Below, piece by piece: positions 8,443 to 16,891 of a stretch of DNA of 64,000 bases. The first letter of the stretch is position 1. Every line of letters begins with the position of its first letter. The stretch spans positions 1,114,501 through 1,178,500 of the forward strand of contig NZ_CP133091.1 in NCBI RefSeq assembly GCF_030908385.1, in the 5' to 3' direction. Under the pieces are notes generated by a model that saw only the letters and a program-made list of their open reading frames with translations, did not search any database and was not told the origin of the DNA. Source of the DNA: Mangrovimonas sp. YM274 (GTDB taxonomy: Bacteria; Bacteroidota; Bacteroidia; Flavobacteriales; Flavobacteriaceae). The position numbers and the translations under genes are program-made.

Positions 8443-9233
8443 TAGAGTGTATTTATAAGATTTTTAAATAATAGTTTTAAGGTTGCTCTTGTGGCATTGG
8501 CACGTTCTTCATGATACTTGGTTTCGCTGTCGTCCATGTAGTTAGTCTTGGCCATTTCCAATTGAAGCGCGTGAATGTTTTTGGCAGGATCTCCAAAGGA
8601 GCGCGTAATGTGTCCACCTTTAAATGGGTGGTTGTGCTCCAAATCTTTATTGGCCGTTTTCAAGGCGTTCATGGCAGTTTCTATGATGGTTTTGGAAGCT
8701 GAGGTTTCATCGTTGTCTCCTAAAATTAAATCGGGGAAAGCTTCTTTTCTGATGCCTGGAACTACTTTTCTTATGGAATGCGCATCAAACAACAGGGCTT
8801 TACCAAATTTTTGCTTAGTGTCTTCCAATAAATCAGCAATTTTTTGGTGATACGGACGGTAGTAGTTTTCGATTCTATAGTTGATGTCTTCCTGGGTAGG
8901 TAATTCACCTTGATACAAAGGAGCTCCATTGAAATTCGTAGTGGTCACTAATCCTGTAATCACACGACCGTCATCATAAAGCGGTTTGCTTTCCGGTGTT
9001 CTGTTGAGGTCGATGACCCAACGGCTATAGTTGGCCGTGATCATAGTGATGCCCATGGTAGGAGCAAAGTCGTATAATTTGTCAATAAACCAATCGGTAT
9101 CATCCGGATTATTGGCTTTTTCTGGATATAATTTTGAGGCAATATCTTCTGGGAAAAAAGTCCCTGAATGTGGCGAGCTAATGATAATAGGAACCTGCTG
9201 CGCTGTAGGTTCGATAATGTTATAAAGTGTCAT
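8442..9233 (-). CDS. hutG: N-formylglutamate amidohydrolase
   Basis: Hydrolyses N-formylglutamate to glutamate and formate, the final step after HutF. The product is about 263 residues. I use the start at 9233 (MTLYNIIEPT); the 39 codons upstream in the same frame look non-coding and overlap the era promoter. Family motifs visible are SSPHSGTFFP near residue 20, DTDWFIDKLYD near 45, the VIDLNRTPESKPLY segment near 75, LLFDAHSI near 148 and the LQLEMAK segment near the C-terminus. It is the first gene of the hutGF unit, divergent from era across a 111-base gap. Confidence 0.93.
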   Translation of the reverse strand: MTLYNIIEPTAQQVPIIISSPHSGTFFPEDIASKLYPEKANNPDDTDWFIDKLYDFAPTMGITMITANYSRWVIDLNRTPESKPLYDDGRVITGLVTTTNFNGAPLYQGELPTQEDINYRIENYYRPYHQKIADLLEDTKQKFGKALLFDAHSIRKVVPGIRKEAFPDLILGDNDETSASKTIIETAMNALKTANKDLEHNHPFKGGHITRSFGDPAKNIHALQLEMAKTNYMDDSETKYHEERANATRATLKLLFKNLINTL

Positions 9234-9312
9234 AAAAATGAGATCGTTGTCATTTGGAGATACAAAAATACAAGTAATGGTGGAATTTGGCGAAATAAAC
9301 AGAGGAAGGTCG

Positions 9313-9320
9313 TAACTTTG
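9313..9320 (+). promoter_or_regulatory. Candidate -7 box of era (TAACTTTG)
   Basis: Exact TAnnTTTG match 24 bases before the era start codon. A TTTG lies at 9286-9289, but the 23-bp spacing is long. It supports the downstream start for era, since upstream in-frame codons would lie before the promoter. Confidence 0.5.
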
Positions 9321-9344
9321 CCAAATAATTATTACATTGATAAG

Positions 9345-10226
9345 ATGCATAAAGCAGGTTTTGTAAATATCATAGGAAATCCAAATGTGGGGAAGTCTAC
9401 CCTCATGAATGCCTTTATTGGAGAGAAATTGTCAATTATCACTTCCAAGGCGCAAACTACAAGACACCGTATTTTGGGGATTGTAAATGGGGAAGATTTT
9501 CAGGTGGTGTTGTCGGACACTCCGGGAATCATTAAACCAGCCTATGAGTTGCAGGAATCCATGATGGATTTTGTAAAGTCGGCTTTCGAAGATGCCGATG
9601 TGCTTTTATATATGGTGGAAATTGGCGAGCGCGAATTGAAGGATGAAGCGTTTTTCAAAAAAATACAATCCTCAAACATTCCAGTATTGTTATTACTGAA
9701 CAAAATCGATAAATCCGATCAAGGACAGTTGGAAGAGCAGGTGCAATTATGGGCAGAAAAGGTGCCAAATGCAGAAATCTACCCTATTTCTGCATTGGAA
9801 GGTTTTCAGGTGAAAGAGGTTTTTGACCGTATCATTGAATTGTTGCCAGAATCACCACCGTTTTATCCAAAAGATCAGTTGACTGATAAGCCGGAACGTT
9901 TCTTTGTGAATGAAACCATTCGTGAGAAAATTTTACTTCACTATAAAAAAGAAGTGCCTTATGCCGTTGAAATTGATACAGAAGAATTCTTCGAAGATGA
10001 GGATATCATCAGAATGCGTTCTGTAATCATGGTAGAGCGCGATACCCAAAAGGGAATTATCATTGGTCATAAAGGATCGGCGCTTAAGCGAGTGGGTATA
10101 GAGGCTAGAAAGGATTTGGAGAAGTTTTTCGGGAAACAGGTACATCTGGAATTGTATGTAAAAGTGAATAAAAACTGGAGGACTAACCAAAAGCAGCTCA
10201 AGCGTTTTGGATATAATCAGAAATAA
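9345..10226 (+). CDS. era: GTPase Era
   Basis: An essential ribosome-assembly GTPase that binds the 3' end of 16S rRNA and helps 30S maturation. With the start at 9345 (MHKAGFVNIIG) it has 293 residues, the normal Era length; the 59 codons upstream in frame have no coding character and overlap the promoter box. G1 is G11-x4-GKS18 (GNPNVGKS), the switch I region has KAQTTRHR, G3 is DTPG and G4 is NKID. The C-terminal KH domain is marked by IIGHKGSALKRVG near residue 240. A strong terminator follows, so it is probably transcribed alone. Confidence 0.97.
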   Translation: MHKAGFVNIIGNPNVGKSTLMNAFIGEKLSIITSKAQTTRHRILGIVNGEDFQVVLSDTPGIIKPAYELQESMMDFVKSAFEDADVLLYMVEIGERELKDEAFFKKIQSSNIPVLLLLNKIDKSDQGQLEEQVQLWAEKVPNAEIYPISALEGFQVKEVFDRIIELLPESPPFYPKDQLTDKPERFFVNETIREKILLHYKKEVPYAVEIDTEEFFEDEDIIRMRSVIMVERDTQKGIIIGHKGSALKRVGIEARKDLEKFFGKQVHLELYVKVNKNWRTNQKQLKRFGYNQK

Positions 10227-10230
10227 ATAG

Positions 10231-10255
10231 ACAGCACTTTAGGGTGCTGTTTTTT
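10231..10255 (+). terminator. Intrinsic terminator after era
   Basis: A 7-bp perfect stem (ACAGCAC / GTGCTGT) with a 6-base loop is followed directly by a run of T. This is a textbook rho-independent terminator separating era from der. Confidence 0.85.
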
Positions 10256-10306
10256 ATAGTTTTAAAAACCTACAAAATATCATAGCAAAAACTGTTAATT
10301 TAATAG

Positions 10307-10314
10307 TATCTTTG
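10307..10314 (+). promoter_or_regulatory. Candidate -7 box of der (TATCTTTG)
   Basis: Exact TAnnTTTG match in the context TATCTTTGCA, 19 bases before the der start codon. The upstream half-site is not clear. Confidence 0.5.
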
Positions 10315-10333
10315 CAAACTTAAATTTTTACAA

Positions 10334-11641
10334 ATGAGTAATATAGTAGCCATAGTAGGACGTCCAAATGTTGGAAAATCAACGTTTTTTAATCGTCTGA
10401 TTCAGCGTAGAGAAGCTATTGTTGATGCCGTAAGTGGGGTAACAAGAGATAGGCATTATGGAAAAACGGATTGGAACGGTAGAGAGTTTTCGCTAATCGA
10501 TACTGGTGGTTACGTTGTAGGGAGTGATGATATTTTTGAGGCTGAAATTGACAGACAGGTAGAGTTAGCCATTGATGAGGCCGATGCCATCATTTTTATG
10601 GTTGATGTAGAATCTGGAATTACGGGTATGGATGAAGACGTGGCCAATTTGTTGCGCCGTGTGGACAAGCCTGTGTTTTTAGCTGTTAATAAAGTTGATA
10701 ATAACAAGCGCGCCGAAGATGCTGTTGAGTTTTATGCCCTAGGTTTAGGCGACTATTTTACCATTGCCAGTATTAATGGTAGTGGAACGGGAGATTTGCT
10801 AGATGCCGTTGTGGAAGCCTTACCTGAAAAGGAGGAAGAAGTAGTGGAAGATGAATTGCCGCGTTTTGCTGTAGTTGGAAGACCCAATGCCGGAAAGTCA
10901 TCCTTTATCAATGCTTTGATAGGTGAGGATCGTTACATCGTAACCGATATTGCGGGAACTACCAGAGATGCGATTGATACCAAATACAACCGTTTTGGAT
11001 TTGAATTCAATTTGGTGGATACTGCCGGTATTAGAAGAAAATCCAAGGTTAAAGAAGATTTGGAGTTTTATTCGGTGATGCGAAGTATTCGTGCTATTGA
11101 GCATTGCGATGTGTGTTTATTGGTGTTGGATGCAACTAGAGGATTTGACGGTCAGGTGCAAAATATTTTTTGGTTGGCAGAGCGTAATCGTAAAGGAATT
11201 GTCATCTTGGTGAACAAGTGGGATTTGGTGGAGAAGGATAATAAAACAGCTAAAGAGTTTGAACGAACGATAAGAAGGGAAATAGAACCTTTTACAGATG
11301 TGCCAATTGTGTTCATTTCTGTATTGAACAAGCAGCGTATCTTCAAGGCTATTGAAACAGCCGTTGAGGTATATAATAACCGTTCCAAAAAAATTAAGAC
11401 CAGTAAGTTGAATGAAGTGTTATTGCCTATTATTGAGCAAACACCGCCGCCAGCTTACAAAGGAAAATATGTAAAGATTAAATATATTATGCAGTTGCCT
11501 ACGCCGCAGCCGCAATTTGCATTTTTCTGTAACTTACCACAATACGTTAAACCACCTTACAAACGCTTTTTGGAAAATCAGTTGCGCGAGCATTTCGATT
11601 TTCATGGGGTGCCAGTAACGGTGTATATGCGTAAAAAATAG
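10334..11641 (+). CDS. der: GTPase Der (EngA), double GTPase domain
   Basis: A ribosome-assembly factor for the 50S subunit with two tandem G domains and a C-terminal KH-like domain (435 residues, normal length). G1 of domain 1 is GRPNVGKS at residues 9-16, with NKVD as its G4. Domain 2 begins near residue 176 with GRPNAGKS, has DTAGIRRK as its G3 and NKWD as its G4. The C-terminal region ends with the typical [11 protein letters not shown]. It is flanked by its own promoter box and by a terminator, so it looks monocistronic. Era and Der side by side is a common arrangement in this family. Confidence 0.97.
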   Translation: MSNIVAIVGRPNVGKSTFFNRLIQRREAIVDAVSGVTRDRHYGKTDWNGREFSLIDTGGYVVGSDDIFEAEIDRQVELAIDEADAIIFMVDVESGITGMDEDVANLLRRVDKPVFLAVNKVDNNKRAEDAVEFYALGLGDYFTIASINGSGTGDLLDAVVEALPEKEEEVVEDELPRFAVVGRPNAGKSSFINALIGEDRYIVTDIAGTTRDAIDTKYNRFGFEFNLVDTAGIRRKSKVKEDLEFYSVMRSIRAIEHCDVCLLVLDATRGFDGQVQNIFWLAERNRKGIVILVNKWDLVEKDNKTAKEFERTIRREIEPFTDVPIVFISVLNKQRIFKAIETAVEVYNNRSKKIKTSKLNEVLLPIIEQTPPPAYKGKYVKIKYIMQLPTPQPQFAFFCNLPQYVKPPYKRFLENQLREHFDFHGVPVTVYMRKK

Positions 11642-11668
11642 ATTTTTCAGGATTGTTTGAAAATTTTT

Positions 11669-11703
11669 AGGGCTGTGAGTTGAATATTCATAGCCCTTTT
11701 TTT
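11669..11703 (+). terminator. Intrinsic terminator after der
   Basis: A 9-bp stem, GGGCTGTGA pairing with TCATAGCCC (one G-U), with a 9-base loop, is followed by seven T. Confidence 0.8.
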
Positions 11704-11789
11704 GTTAAAAAAATAAGAAAATACATACGAAATTAAGTCAGTATTCGTTTCTTTAACAAATCAACCAATCATCAATCAAAAAACAATCA

Positions 11790-14549
11790 ATGAAACAATT
11801 GCTATGTGTTTTGGCGCTGTTAAGTGCTGTAATTTGCTATTCCCAAAATTCATTCAAAATCTCTGGAACTGTCGTTTCTCAGGATGATAAAAGTCCTTTG
11901 GAAGCTGCTACGGTATATTTGGAACGTATTCAAGATTCTACTTTGGTAACCTACACGATTTCGGATAAAAATGGATATTTCGAAATTCAGGAAAAAACGT
12001 ATGATGATCATCTTAATTTGGTGATTTCTTATGTGGGACTTGAAGAGTACAAAACCAAAATTGACGTTTCCAAATCACCAATTAATTTAGGTGAAATAGC
12101 TATGGAATCGGCCAATTCTTTGGAGGAGGTTGTTATTACGTCGCGAGCGCCAATCACCATCAAAAAAGATACTTTGGAGTTTAATGTAAAGTCCTTTAAA
12201 ACCAAAAAGGATGCTACCGTAGAGGATTTGTTGAAAGAACTTCCGGGAGTGGAAGTAGATGAAAATGGAAAGATCAAGGTAAATGGAAAGGAAGTGAACA
12301 AAATTTTGGTAAACGGAAAGCCTTTCTTTGGGGATGATCCTACCATTACCACCCGAAACTTAACCAAAGAAATCATTGAAAAAATCCAAATTGTAGATAC
12401 CAAAACCAAATCGGAAGCTTTTACGGGAGAGGAAGGTGATAACGAAAATAAAACCATCAATTTAACCATCAAGGAAGAAAACAATAAAGGTGTTTTTGGT
12501 CGACTAGCCGCGGGAGGAGGTACTGATAAACGATATGAATTTGCGGGCATTGTAAATGTATTTGATAATGACCAACGTATTAGTGTACTTGCCGGAGGAA
12601 ACAATATCAATTCACCTGGTTTTAGTTTTGGTGAAATTGAAAAAATGTTTGGAGGGGGCAGTATGTACATCAGGAGCGATGGCTCTTTTGGAAGCAATGG
12701 ACGTAGTTTTGGTGGAGGAGAAGGAATTACAGTTTCCAACAACGTGGGGGCTAATTTTGCTGACAAATTGGCGAAAGGAATTGATGTGTCTGCCGATTAT
12801 TTTTTGGCTGCCAGTAATTCAGATAATGAAATTGTTACCAAGCGGGAAAATATTCTTCCAGATAGAAGGTACTTTACGGAGTCCTATGTAAATTCCAATT
12901 CCAACACAGACAATCATAGCTCCAACCTAGAATTTGATATTGAAGTTGATTCCACATTTTTAATTAATGTTAGGCCTTCCTTCAGGATACTGAAATCCCA
13001 AACCACCTATTCAAGAGATGAATCGTCTTTGGATGAGTTGGGCGCATTGATTAATGCTTCTAATTCGTCCTCTTATGTAGAAACTACAGGTCGAAATTTT
13101 AGTAATGATTTTAATGTAACCAAACGTTTTGGGAATAAAGGGACATTTATAAAATTTGATTTGAATACAGGGTTTAATAGTACTGAAACAGATGATTATT
13201 CCAATTCGCAAACCATGTTTGAGGATGATACCCAAAACATAGACAGAGATCAGTATTCTGATGGGAAACAAAATTTTGAAAGTCTTTTTGCTAGGATAGC
13301 CTATAGGTTGCCTTTAATTGCCAAAACATTGTTTTTGAATTTTGAATACAGCACAAGAAATGATACAAGAGAGAATGTAAGAAGCACCTTTGATTTTGAC
13401 GATGCCGCTCAAGATTATATAAATTTTAATGAAGACCTTAGTACCAATTTTAATTACAGCAATAAGCGAAATACACCTTCATTGGGACTATCGTACCAAA
13501 AAGAAAAGTGGTCTTTGCGTATGGAGGCCGGATATGTGTTTAGGACTTTGGAAAGCCGCGATGAATTAAGACCTGAAATGAGCTTAAAGCAAAACTTTGA
13601 AGCCTTAGAATTAAACGGTCGTTTTCACTATAGGTTCAGTCCTAAATCCTCTATATATTCTGGATACTATTTAAGTAACCAACCACCACAAATTACGCAA
13701 ATGTCACCATTTCAAGATGTGTCAGACCCTCTAAATATCGTGACTGGAAATCCAAGCTTGGAGCCGGCTAACAGGCATTCTTTTTATGGTGGTTTTAATA
13801 GTTTTGACTTTCAAAAGAAAACTGGTTTCTGGGGGTATGCAAGCGTAAATGTTACCGAAAATCAAGTGGTTTCACGGTCTGTAATCGATGAAGATTTGGT
13901 TCGGTATACTACCTATGAAAATGTGGATGGAAATTACCGTGTCTATGCAGATGCCAGCTACGCTAAGTCCATTAAGATGGATAGTTTAAAAACATTGAGA
14001 CTGAGGGTGGGAACCAATACGAATATTTCGCGAGCGGTTAACTTTAACAATGATCAGCAATACGCTGCAAAAAATAGAGCGATTGGTCCCAATGCAAGAA
14101 TTACATTTACATGGAAGGATATTATGGAGCTGGAGCCTAACTATAGAGTAACCTTTAACAAAAGCACTTATAATCTTGAGAACTTCGATGATCAAGAGTT
14201 TATCAGGCATGATTTGGGGATTAGAACCGCCACCTTTTTGCCGAAAAAATTTGAATGGCGCAATGATATAAAATACAGCTATAATCCCAATGTGTCTAGC
14301 GGATTTCAAAAAAGTGCTTGGTTTTGGAATTCCACTTTGGCCTATTCGGTATTGAAGGATCAAGGAACAGTCACCTTGAAAGTATATGATCTATTAAATC
14401 AAAATACGAATGCCCAACGCACCGCAACCGAGAATTATATTCAAGATAGGCAGAGTAGTGTATTGCAACAGTACTTTATGTTAAGTTTTAGTTGGAAATT
14501 TAACAGCCTCGGTAAAAAAGGGGAGATAGATGACTTTGGGGGATTTTAA
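11790..14549 (+). CDS. Outer-membrane beta-barrel receptor (TonB-dependent receptor-like, OMP_b-brl_3 type)
   Basis: A 919-residue outer-membrane protein. Residues 1-19 are a signal peptide. Residues about 22-105 form a carboxypeptidase-regulatory-like beta-sandwich (KISGTVVSQDDKSPLEAATV). A plug-like domain follows at about 120-225 (EVVITSRAPITIKKDTLEF, then DLLKELPGVEV). The rest is a long beta-barrel in which strands alternate with Asn/Asp-rich loops. This is the architecture annotated as outer membrane beta-barrel family protein or TonB-dependent receptor in Bacteroidota. No SusD-like partner is adjacent, so it is probably not a glycan-uptake SusC. The substrate cannot be inferred; some relatives are linked to metal or peptide uptake. 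Confidence 0.85.
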   Translation: MKQLLCVLALLSAVICYSQNSFKISGTVVSQDDKSPLEAATVYLERIQDSTLVTYTISDKNGYFEIQEKTYDDHLNLVISYVGLEEYKTKIDVSKSPINLGEIAMESANSLEEVVITSRAPITIKKDTLEFNVKSFKTKKDATVEDLLKELPGVEVDENGKIKVNGKEVNKILVNGKPFFGDDPTITTRNLTKEIIEKIQIVDTKTKSEAFTGEEGDNENKTINLTIKEENNKGVFGRLAAGGGTDKRYEFAGIVNVFDNDQRISVLAGGNNINSPGFSFGEIEKMFGGGSMYIRSDGSFGSNGRSFGGGEGITVSNNVGANFADKLAKGIDVSADYFLAASNSDNEIVTKRENILPDRRYFTESYVNSNSNTDNHSSNLEFDIEVDSTFLINVRPSFRILKSQTTYSRDESSLDELGALINASNSSSYVETTGRNFSNDFNVTKRFGNKGTFIKFDLNTGFNSTETDDYSNSQTMFEDDTQNIDRDQYSDGKQNFESLFARIAYRLPLIAKTLFLNFEYSTRNDTRENVRSTFDFDDAAQDYINFNEDLSTNFNYSNKRNTPSLGLSYQKEKWSLRMEAGYVFRTLESRDELRPEMSLKQNFEALELNGRFHYRFSPKSSIYSGYYLSNQPPQITQMSPFQDVSDPLNIVTGNPSLEPANRHSFYGGFNSFDFQKKTGFWGYASVNVTENQVVSRSVIDEDLVRYTTYENVDGNYRVYADASYAKSIKMDSLKTLRLRVGTNTNISRAVNFNNDQQYAAKNRAIGPNARITFTWKDIMELEPNYRVTFNKSTYNLENFDDQEFIRHDLGIRTATFLPKKFEWRNDIKYSYNPNVSSGFQKSAWFWNSTLAYSVLKDQGTVTLKVYDLLNQNTNAQRTATENYIQDRQSSVLQQYFMLSFSWKFNSLGKKGEIDDFGGF

Positions 14550-14565
14550 TAAGAAGCGAGCTTTT

Positions 14566-14603
14566 ATAACAAACAAGCAGCCAAAAGGCTGCTTGTTTGT
14601 TAT
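14566..14603. terminator. Bidirectional hairpin between convergent genes
   Basis: A perfect 17-bp inverted repeat (ATAACAAACAAGCAGCC and its complement) with an AAAA loop lies between the barrel gene and the convergent TPM gene. The T-rich arms and flanking T/A runs would let it work as a terminator in both directions. Confidence 0.75.
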
Positions 14604-14635
14604 AGAGTAATAAATTCATTTTTCTAATCTGTGAG

Positions 14636-15496
14636 CTACCAGCCGCCGGATGCTCCACCTCCTCCTCCCATGCCGCCACCGAAACCACCTCCGAAACCGC
14701 CACCGAAACTTCCTCCTCCAAAACCACCTCCGAAGCTTCCTCCAGAGCGACCACCATAACTGCCTCGTCCCATTTGACTTAAAATAATGGCATCCCAAAT
14801 ATCAAAACCATCACGGTTGCCAGGACCTCGTCCCGAACCACCACCGCCACGCCTGTTTTTTGAAATGGCAATTAGGAAAATAATAAAGATGATTATCATG
14901 AAAAGGATGAATCCTACAGGTAGTTCTGAGCCCATAGAATCACCTTGCCTAGATCCTCTATATTCCCCTTCAAGAACTTTAAAAATGGCATCAGTTCCTC
15001 TGTTTAAACCGTTGTAAAAATTATTTGATTTAAATTCAGGTATAAATTCTGTTTCAATTATTCTTCGGGACATAGCGTCAGTTAGTAAATGCTCAACTCC
15101 ATAGCCTGTATTGATGTCTATTTTTCTGTCATCTCTAGCTAATGTAATTAAAACTCCATTGTCCTTATTGGCATCTCCAATTCCCCATTTTTCCAGCCAC
15201 CTAGCGCCTAAATATCTGATATTTTCACCTTCGGTAGATTTGATAATTACTACTACGATTTGAGTAGAAGTAGTGTCAGAATATTTTATGAGTTTTTGTT
15301 CGAGGGTGTTTTTTTCAGATGGAGAAAGAAGGTTTATGTAATCGTAAACGCTTGTTTGTTTTTGTGGTGTATCAGGTATTTCAAACTGGGCAAAACTCCA
15401 TTGGCAACTGAGTAATAATAGGAATATACATATAAGATATTTAATGTGATTTTGAGAAAACACTTTAAATGTTCTTGGGATATTCGTTTTATACAT
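14636..15496 (-). CDS. TPM-domain membrane protein with Gly-rich tail (YgcG-like)
   Basis: A 286-residue envelope protein. An N-terminal signal peptide ends near residue 37 (WSFAQ). A TPM domain (PF04536 type) covers about 45-170, with the characteristic TQIVVVIIKS strand and GVLITLARDDRKIDINTGYGVE. A single membrane segment lies at about 193-212, followed by a short basic linker. The C-terminal 70 residues are almost only Gly, Ser and Phe (SFGGGFGGG-type repeats) ending GGW. The domain was once proposed to be a phosphatase, but its function is uncertain. It is the last gene of the M23-MerR-LemA-TPM-TPM operon, and its association with LemA is recurrent across bacteria. Confidence 0.9.
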   Translation of the reverse strand: MYKTNIPRTFKVFSQNHIKYLICIFLLLLSCQWSFAQFEIPDTPQKQTSVYDYINLLSPSEKNTLEQKLIKYSDTTSTQIVVVIIKSTEGENIRYLGARWLEKWGIGDANKDNGVLITLARDDRKIDINTGYGVEHLLTDAMSRRIIETEFIPEFKSNNFYNGLNRGTDAIFKVLEGEYRGSRQGDSMGSELPVGFILFMIIIFIIFLIAISKNRRGGGGSGRGPGNRDGFDIWDAIILSQMGRGSYGGRSGGSFGGGFGGGSFGGGFGGGFGGGMGGGGGASGGW

Positions 15497-15505
15497 GGTT
15501 GCAGA

Positions 15506-15955
15506 TTATTTTAGTTCTCCTTTTGAAATGTCGTCGGGAAGTTCATTGGTATTGGACTGATCCCAAGGGAAAAATGTTTCCAGTTTTTTACCAGCTTTTA
15601 GTACTCCTTCAATTAGTCCTTGTTTGAAATCACCATTTTTAAAATGATGCTGCATTACATTTTTTGTGCTATCCCAAAAATCGTCTTCAACAACATTGTT
15701 TATTCCTTGATCTCCGTATATAACAAATTTATGGTCATCTACGGCAACGTAAATGAGTACACCGTTTTGTTGCTTGGTATTGTCCATTTTTAAATAATGG
15801 AATATTTCCATAGCTCTTTTGAATAAATCATCAACGGGACAAGAGCGTTCAATGTGGATTCGAATTTCTCCTGAGGTATTTTTTTCAGCTTCTTGAATAG
15901 CGCTTATAATTTCGTGCTCCTCTTCTAGTGTTAGAAAATCTTCTACCTTAGACAT
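15506..15955 (-). CDS. TPM-domain protein, short form
   Basis: About 149 residues with the start at 15955 (MSKVEDFLT), which begins one base after the lemA stop; an in-frame ATG five codons upstream would overlap lemA instead. The protein is essentially a bare TPM domain: EEHEIISAIQEAEKNTSGEI, then NGVLIYVAVDDHKFVIYGDQGIN and a C-terminal helix HFKNGDFKQGLIEGV. No signal peptide or membrane segment is visible, so this one may be cytoplasmic, unlike its neighbour. Two TPM paralogues in a row after lemA is a conserved arrangement in Bacteroidota, which suggests that they work as a pair. Confidence 0.88.
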   Translation of the reverse strand: MSKVEDFLTLEEEHEIISAIQEAEKNTSGEIRIHIERSCPVDDLFKRAMEIFHYLKMDNTKQQNGVLIYVAVDDHKFVIYGDQGINNVVEDDFWDSTKNVMQHHFKNGDFKQGLIEGVLKAGKKLETFFPWDQSNTNELPDDISKGELK

Positions 15956-15956
15956 T

Positions 15957-16544
15957 TTATTTAAAATCAAATTCTACATCTGGTGCTTTTTCACTACCCT
16001 CATCGGCTTTATAGTAAGCCATTTCATGAAATCCAATGAGACTTGTTATAAGTTTTCTAGGCATTTTTCTTACATATTGGTTATAAGGCTCTACAGTTTC
16101 ATTGAACCGATCTCTTGCAACGTTAATCCGATTTTCAGTCCCCTCCAATTGCGATTGAAGTTCTAAAAAGTTTTGATTAGCTTTAAGTTCAGGGTATTTT
16201 TCTACTGTAACCAATAACCGTGAAAGCGCACTGCTTAAACCATTTTGAGCTTGTTGGAAGGCTTCCAAGCTTTCGGGAGTAATATTAGAAGGGTCTATAG
16301 TGGTGGAAGTTGCCTTAGCACGGGCTTCAATAACGTCTGTTAAGGTTCCACGCTCAAAATCGGCAGCGCCCTGAACGGTTTTTACCAAATTGCCAATAAG
16401 GTCATTCCGACGTTGGTAGGCGCTTTCAACGTCTCCCCAAGTTTTTCTTGTTGATTCCTGTAAATCTACTGCAGTATTATTAATATTAAATCCCCATAAT
16501 GCTACTAGAACGATAATAATTACCGGAATAAGCCACTTTTTCAT
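15957..16544 (-). CDS. LemA family protein
   Basis: A 195-residue membrane-anchored helical protein. Residues 3-20 form the single N-terminal membrane segment, with the bulk outside the cytoplasm as expected for the family. The LemA core is clear: VDLQESTRKTWGDVESAYQR, RRNDLIGNLVKTVQG and, near the end, PYNQYVRKMPRKLITSLIGF. The molecular role is unknown; LemA proteins repeatedly occur with TPM proteins and M48 peptidases. Here it sits between a small MerR regulator (11-base gap) and the short TPM gene (adjoining), in an operon headed by an M23 peptidase. Confidence 0.93.
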   Translation of the reverse strand: MKKWLIPVIIIVLVALWGFNINNTAVDLQESTRKTWGDVESAYQRRNDLIGNLVKTVQGAADFERGTLTDVIEARAKATSTTIDPSNITPESLEAFQQAQNGLSSALSRLLVTVEKYPELKANQNFLELQSQLEGTENRINVARDRFNETVEPYNQYVRKMPRKLITSLIGFHEMAYYKADEGSEKAPDVEFDFK

Positions 16545-16555
16545 AATAGTGTGTT

Positions 16556-16885
16556 TTAAAGTTGATTCTTGATTTTTATTAGTTGGGCTTTGATGCCCTC
16601 TAATTTACTAATTATTTCAAAGGTACTCAGGGATTTTTGGCGTTCTTCTTTCAAATGGGTCTTTGCGCCTTCCAAGGTAAAGCCACGTTCTTTTACCAAA
16701 TGGTAGATAAACTTGAGGTTATTGATGTCTTCTGGGGTGAATTTTCGGTTGCCCTTGGCATTCTTTTTAGGCTTAATAACGTCAAATTCTTTTTCCCAAA
16801 ATCTAATTAAAGAGGCGTTTACATTGAAAGCTTTGGCGACTTCTCCTATACTGTAGTAGCGCTTTTCAGGAAGATTGATATGCAT
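16556..16885 (-). CDS. MerR-family helix-turn-helix protein
   Basis: A 109-residue regulator made of a MerR DNA-binding domain and little else. The recognition region is YYSIGEVAKAFNVNASLIRFWEKEF, which I quote only by its ends (residues about 10-34), followed by the wing KNAKGNRKFTPEDI and a helix. There is no effector domain or metal-binding Cys cluster, so the signal is unknown. It lies 6 bases after the M23 peptidase gene and 11 before lemA, and is co-directional with both. It may autoregulate the operon, but no operator is evident. This small MerR next to M23 and LemA recurs in flavobacteria. Confidence 0.9.
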   Translation of the reverse strand: MHINLPEKRYYSIGEVAKAFNVNASLIRFWEKEFDVIKPKKNAKGNRKFTPEDINNLKFIYHLVKERGFTLEGAKTHLKEERQKSLSTFEIISKLEGIKAQLIKIKNQL

Positions 16886-16891
16886 AATATA

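Noticed and set aside
12029-12766. 245-codon minus-strand frame inside the barrel gene
   Set aside because: The Ser/Pro-rich translation is the typical shadow of a Gly/Asp-rich plus-strand gene.
14640-14760. Repeat array resembling a CRISPR or tandem repeat locus
   Set aside because: The periodicity is codon-level (Gly/Ser/Phe) and there are no unique spacers or cas genes.
14500-14798. Gly- and Trp/Arg-rich minus-strand frames near the TPM gene
   Set aside because: They are alternative frames of the repetitive Gly-rich tail of the TPM protein.
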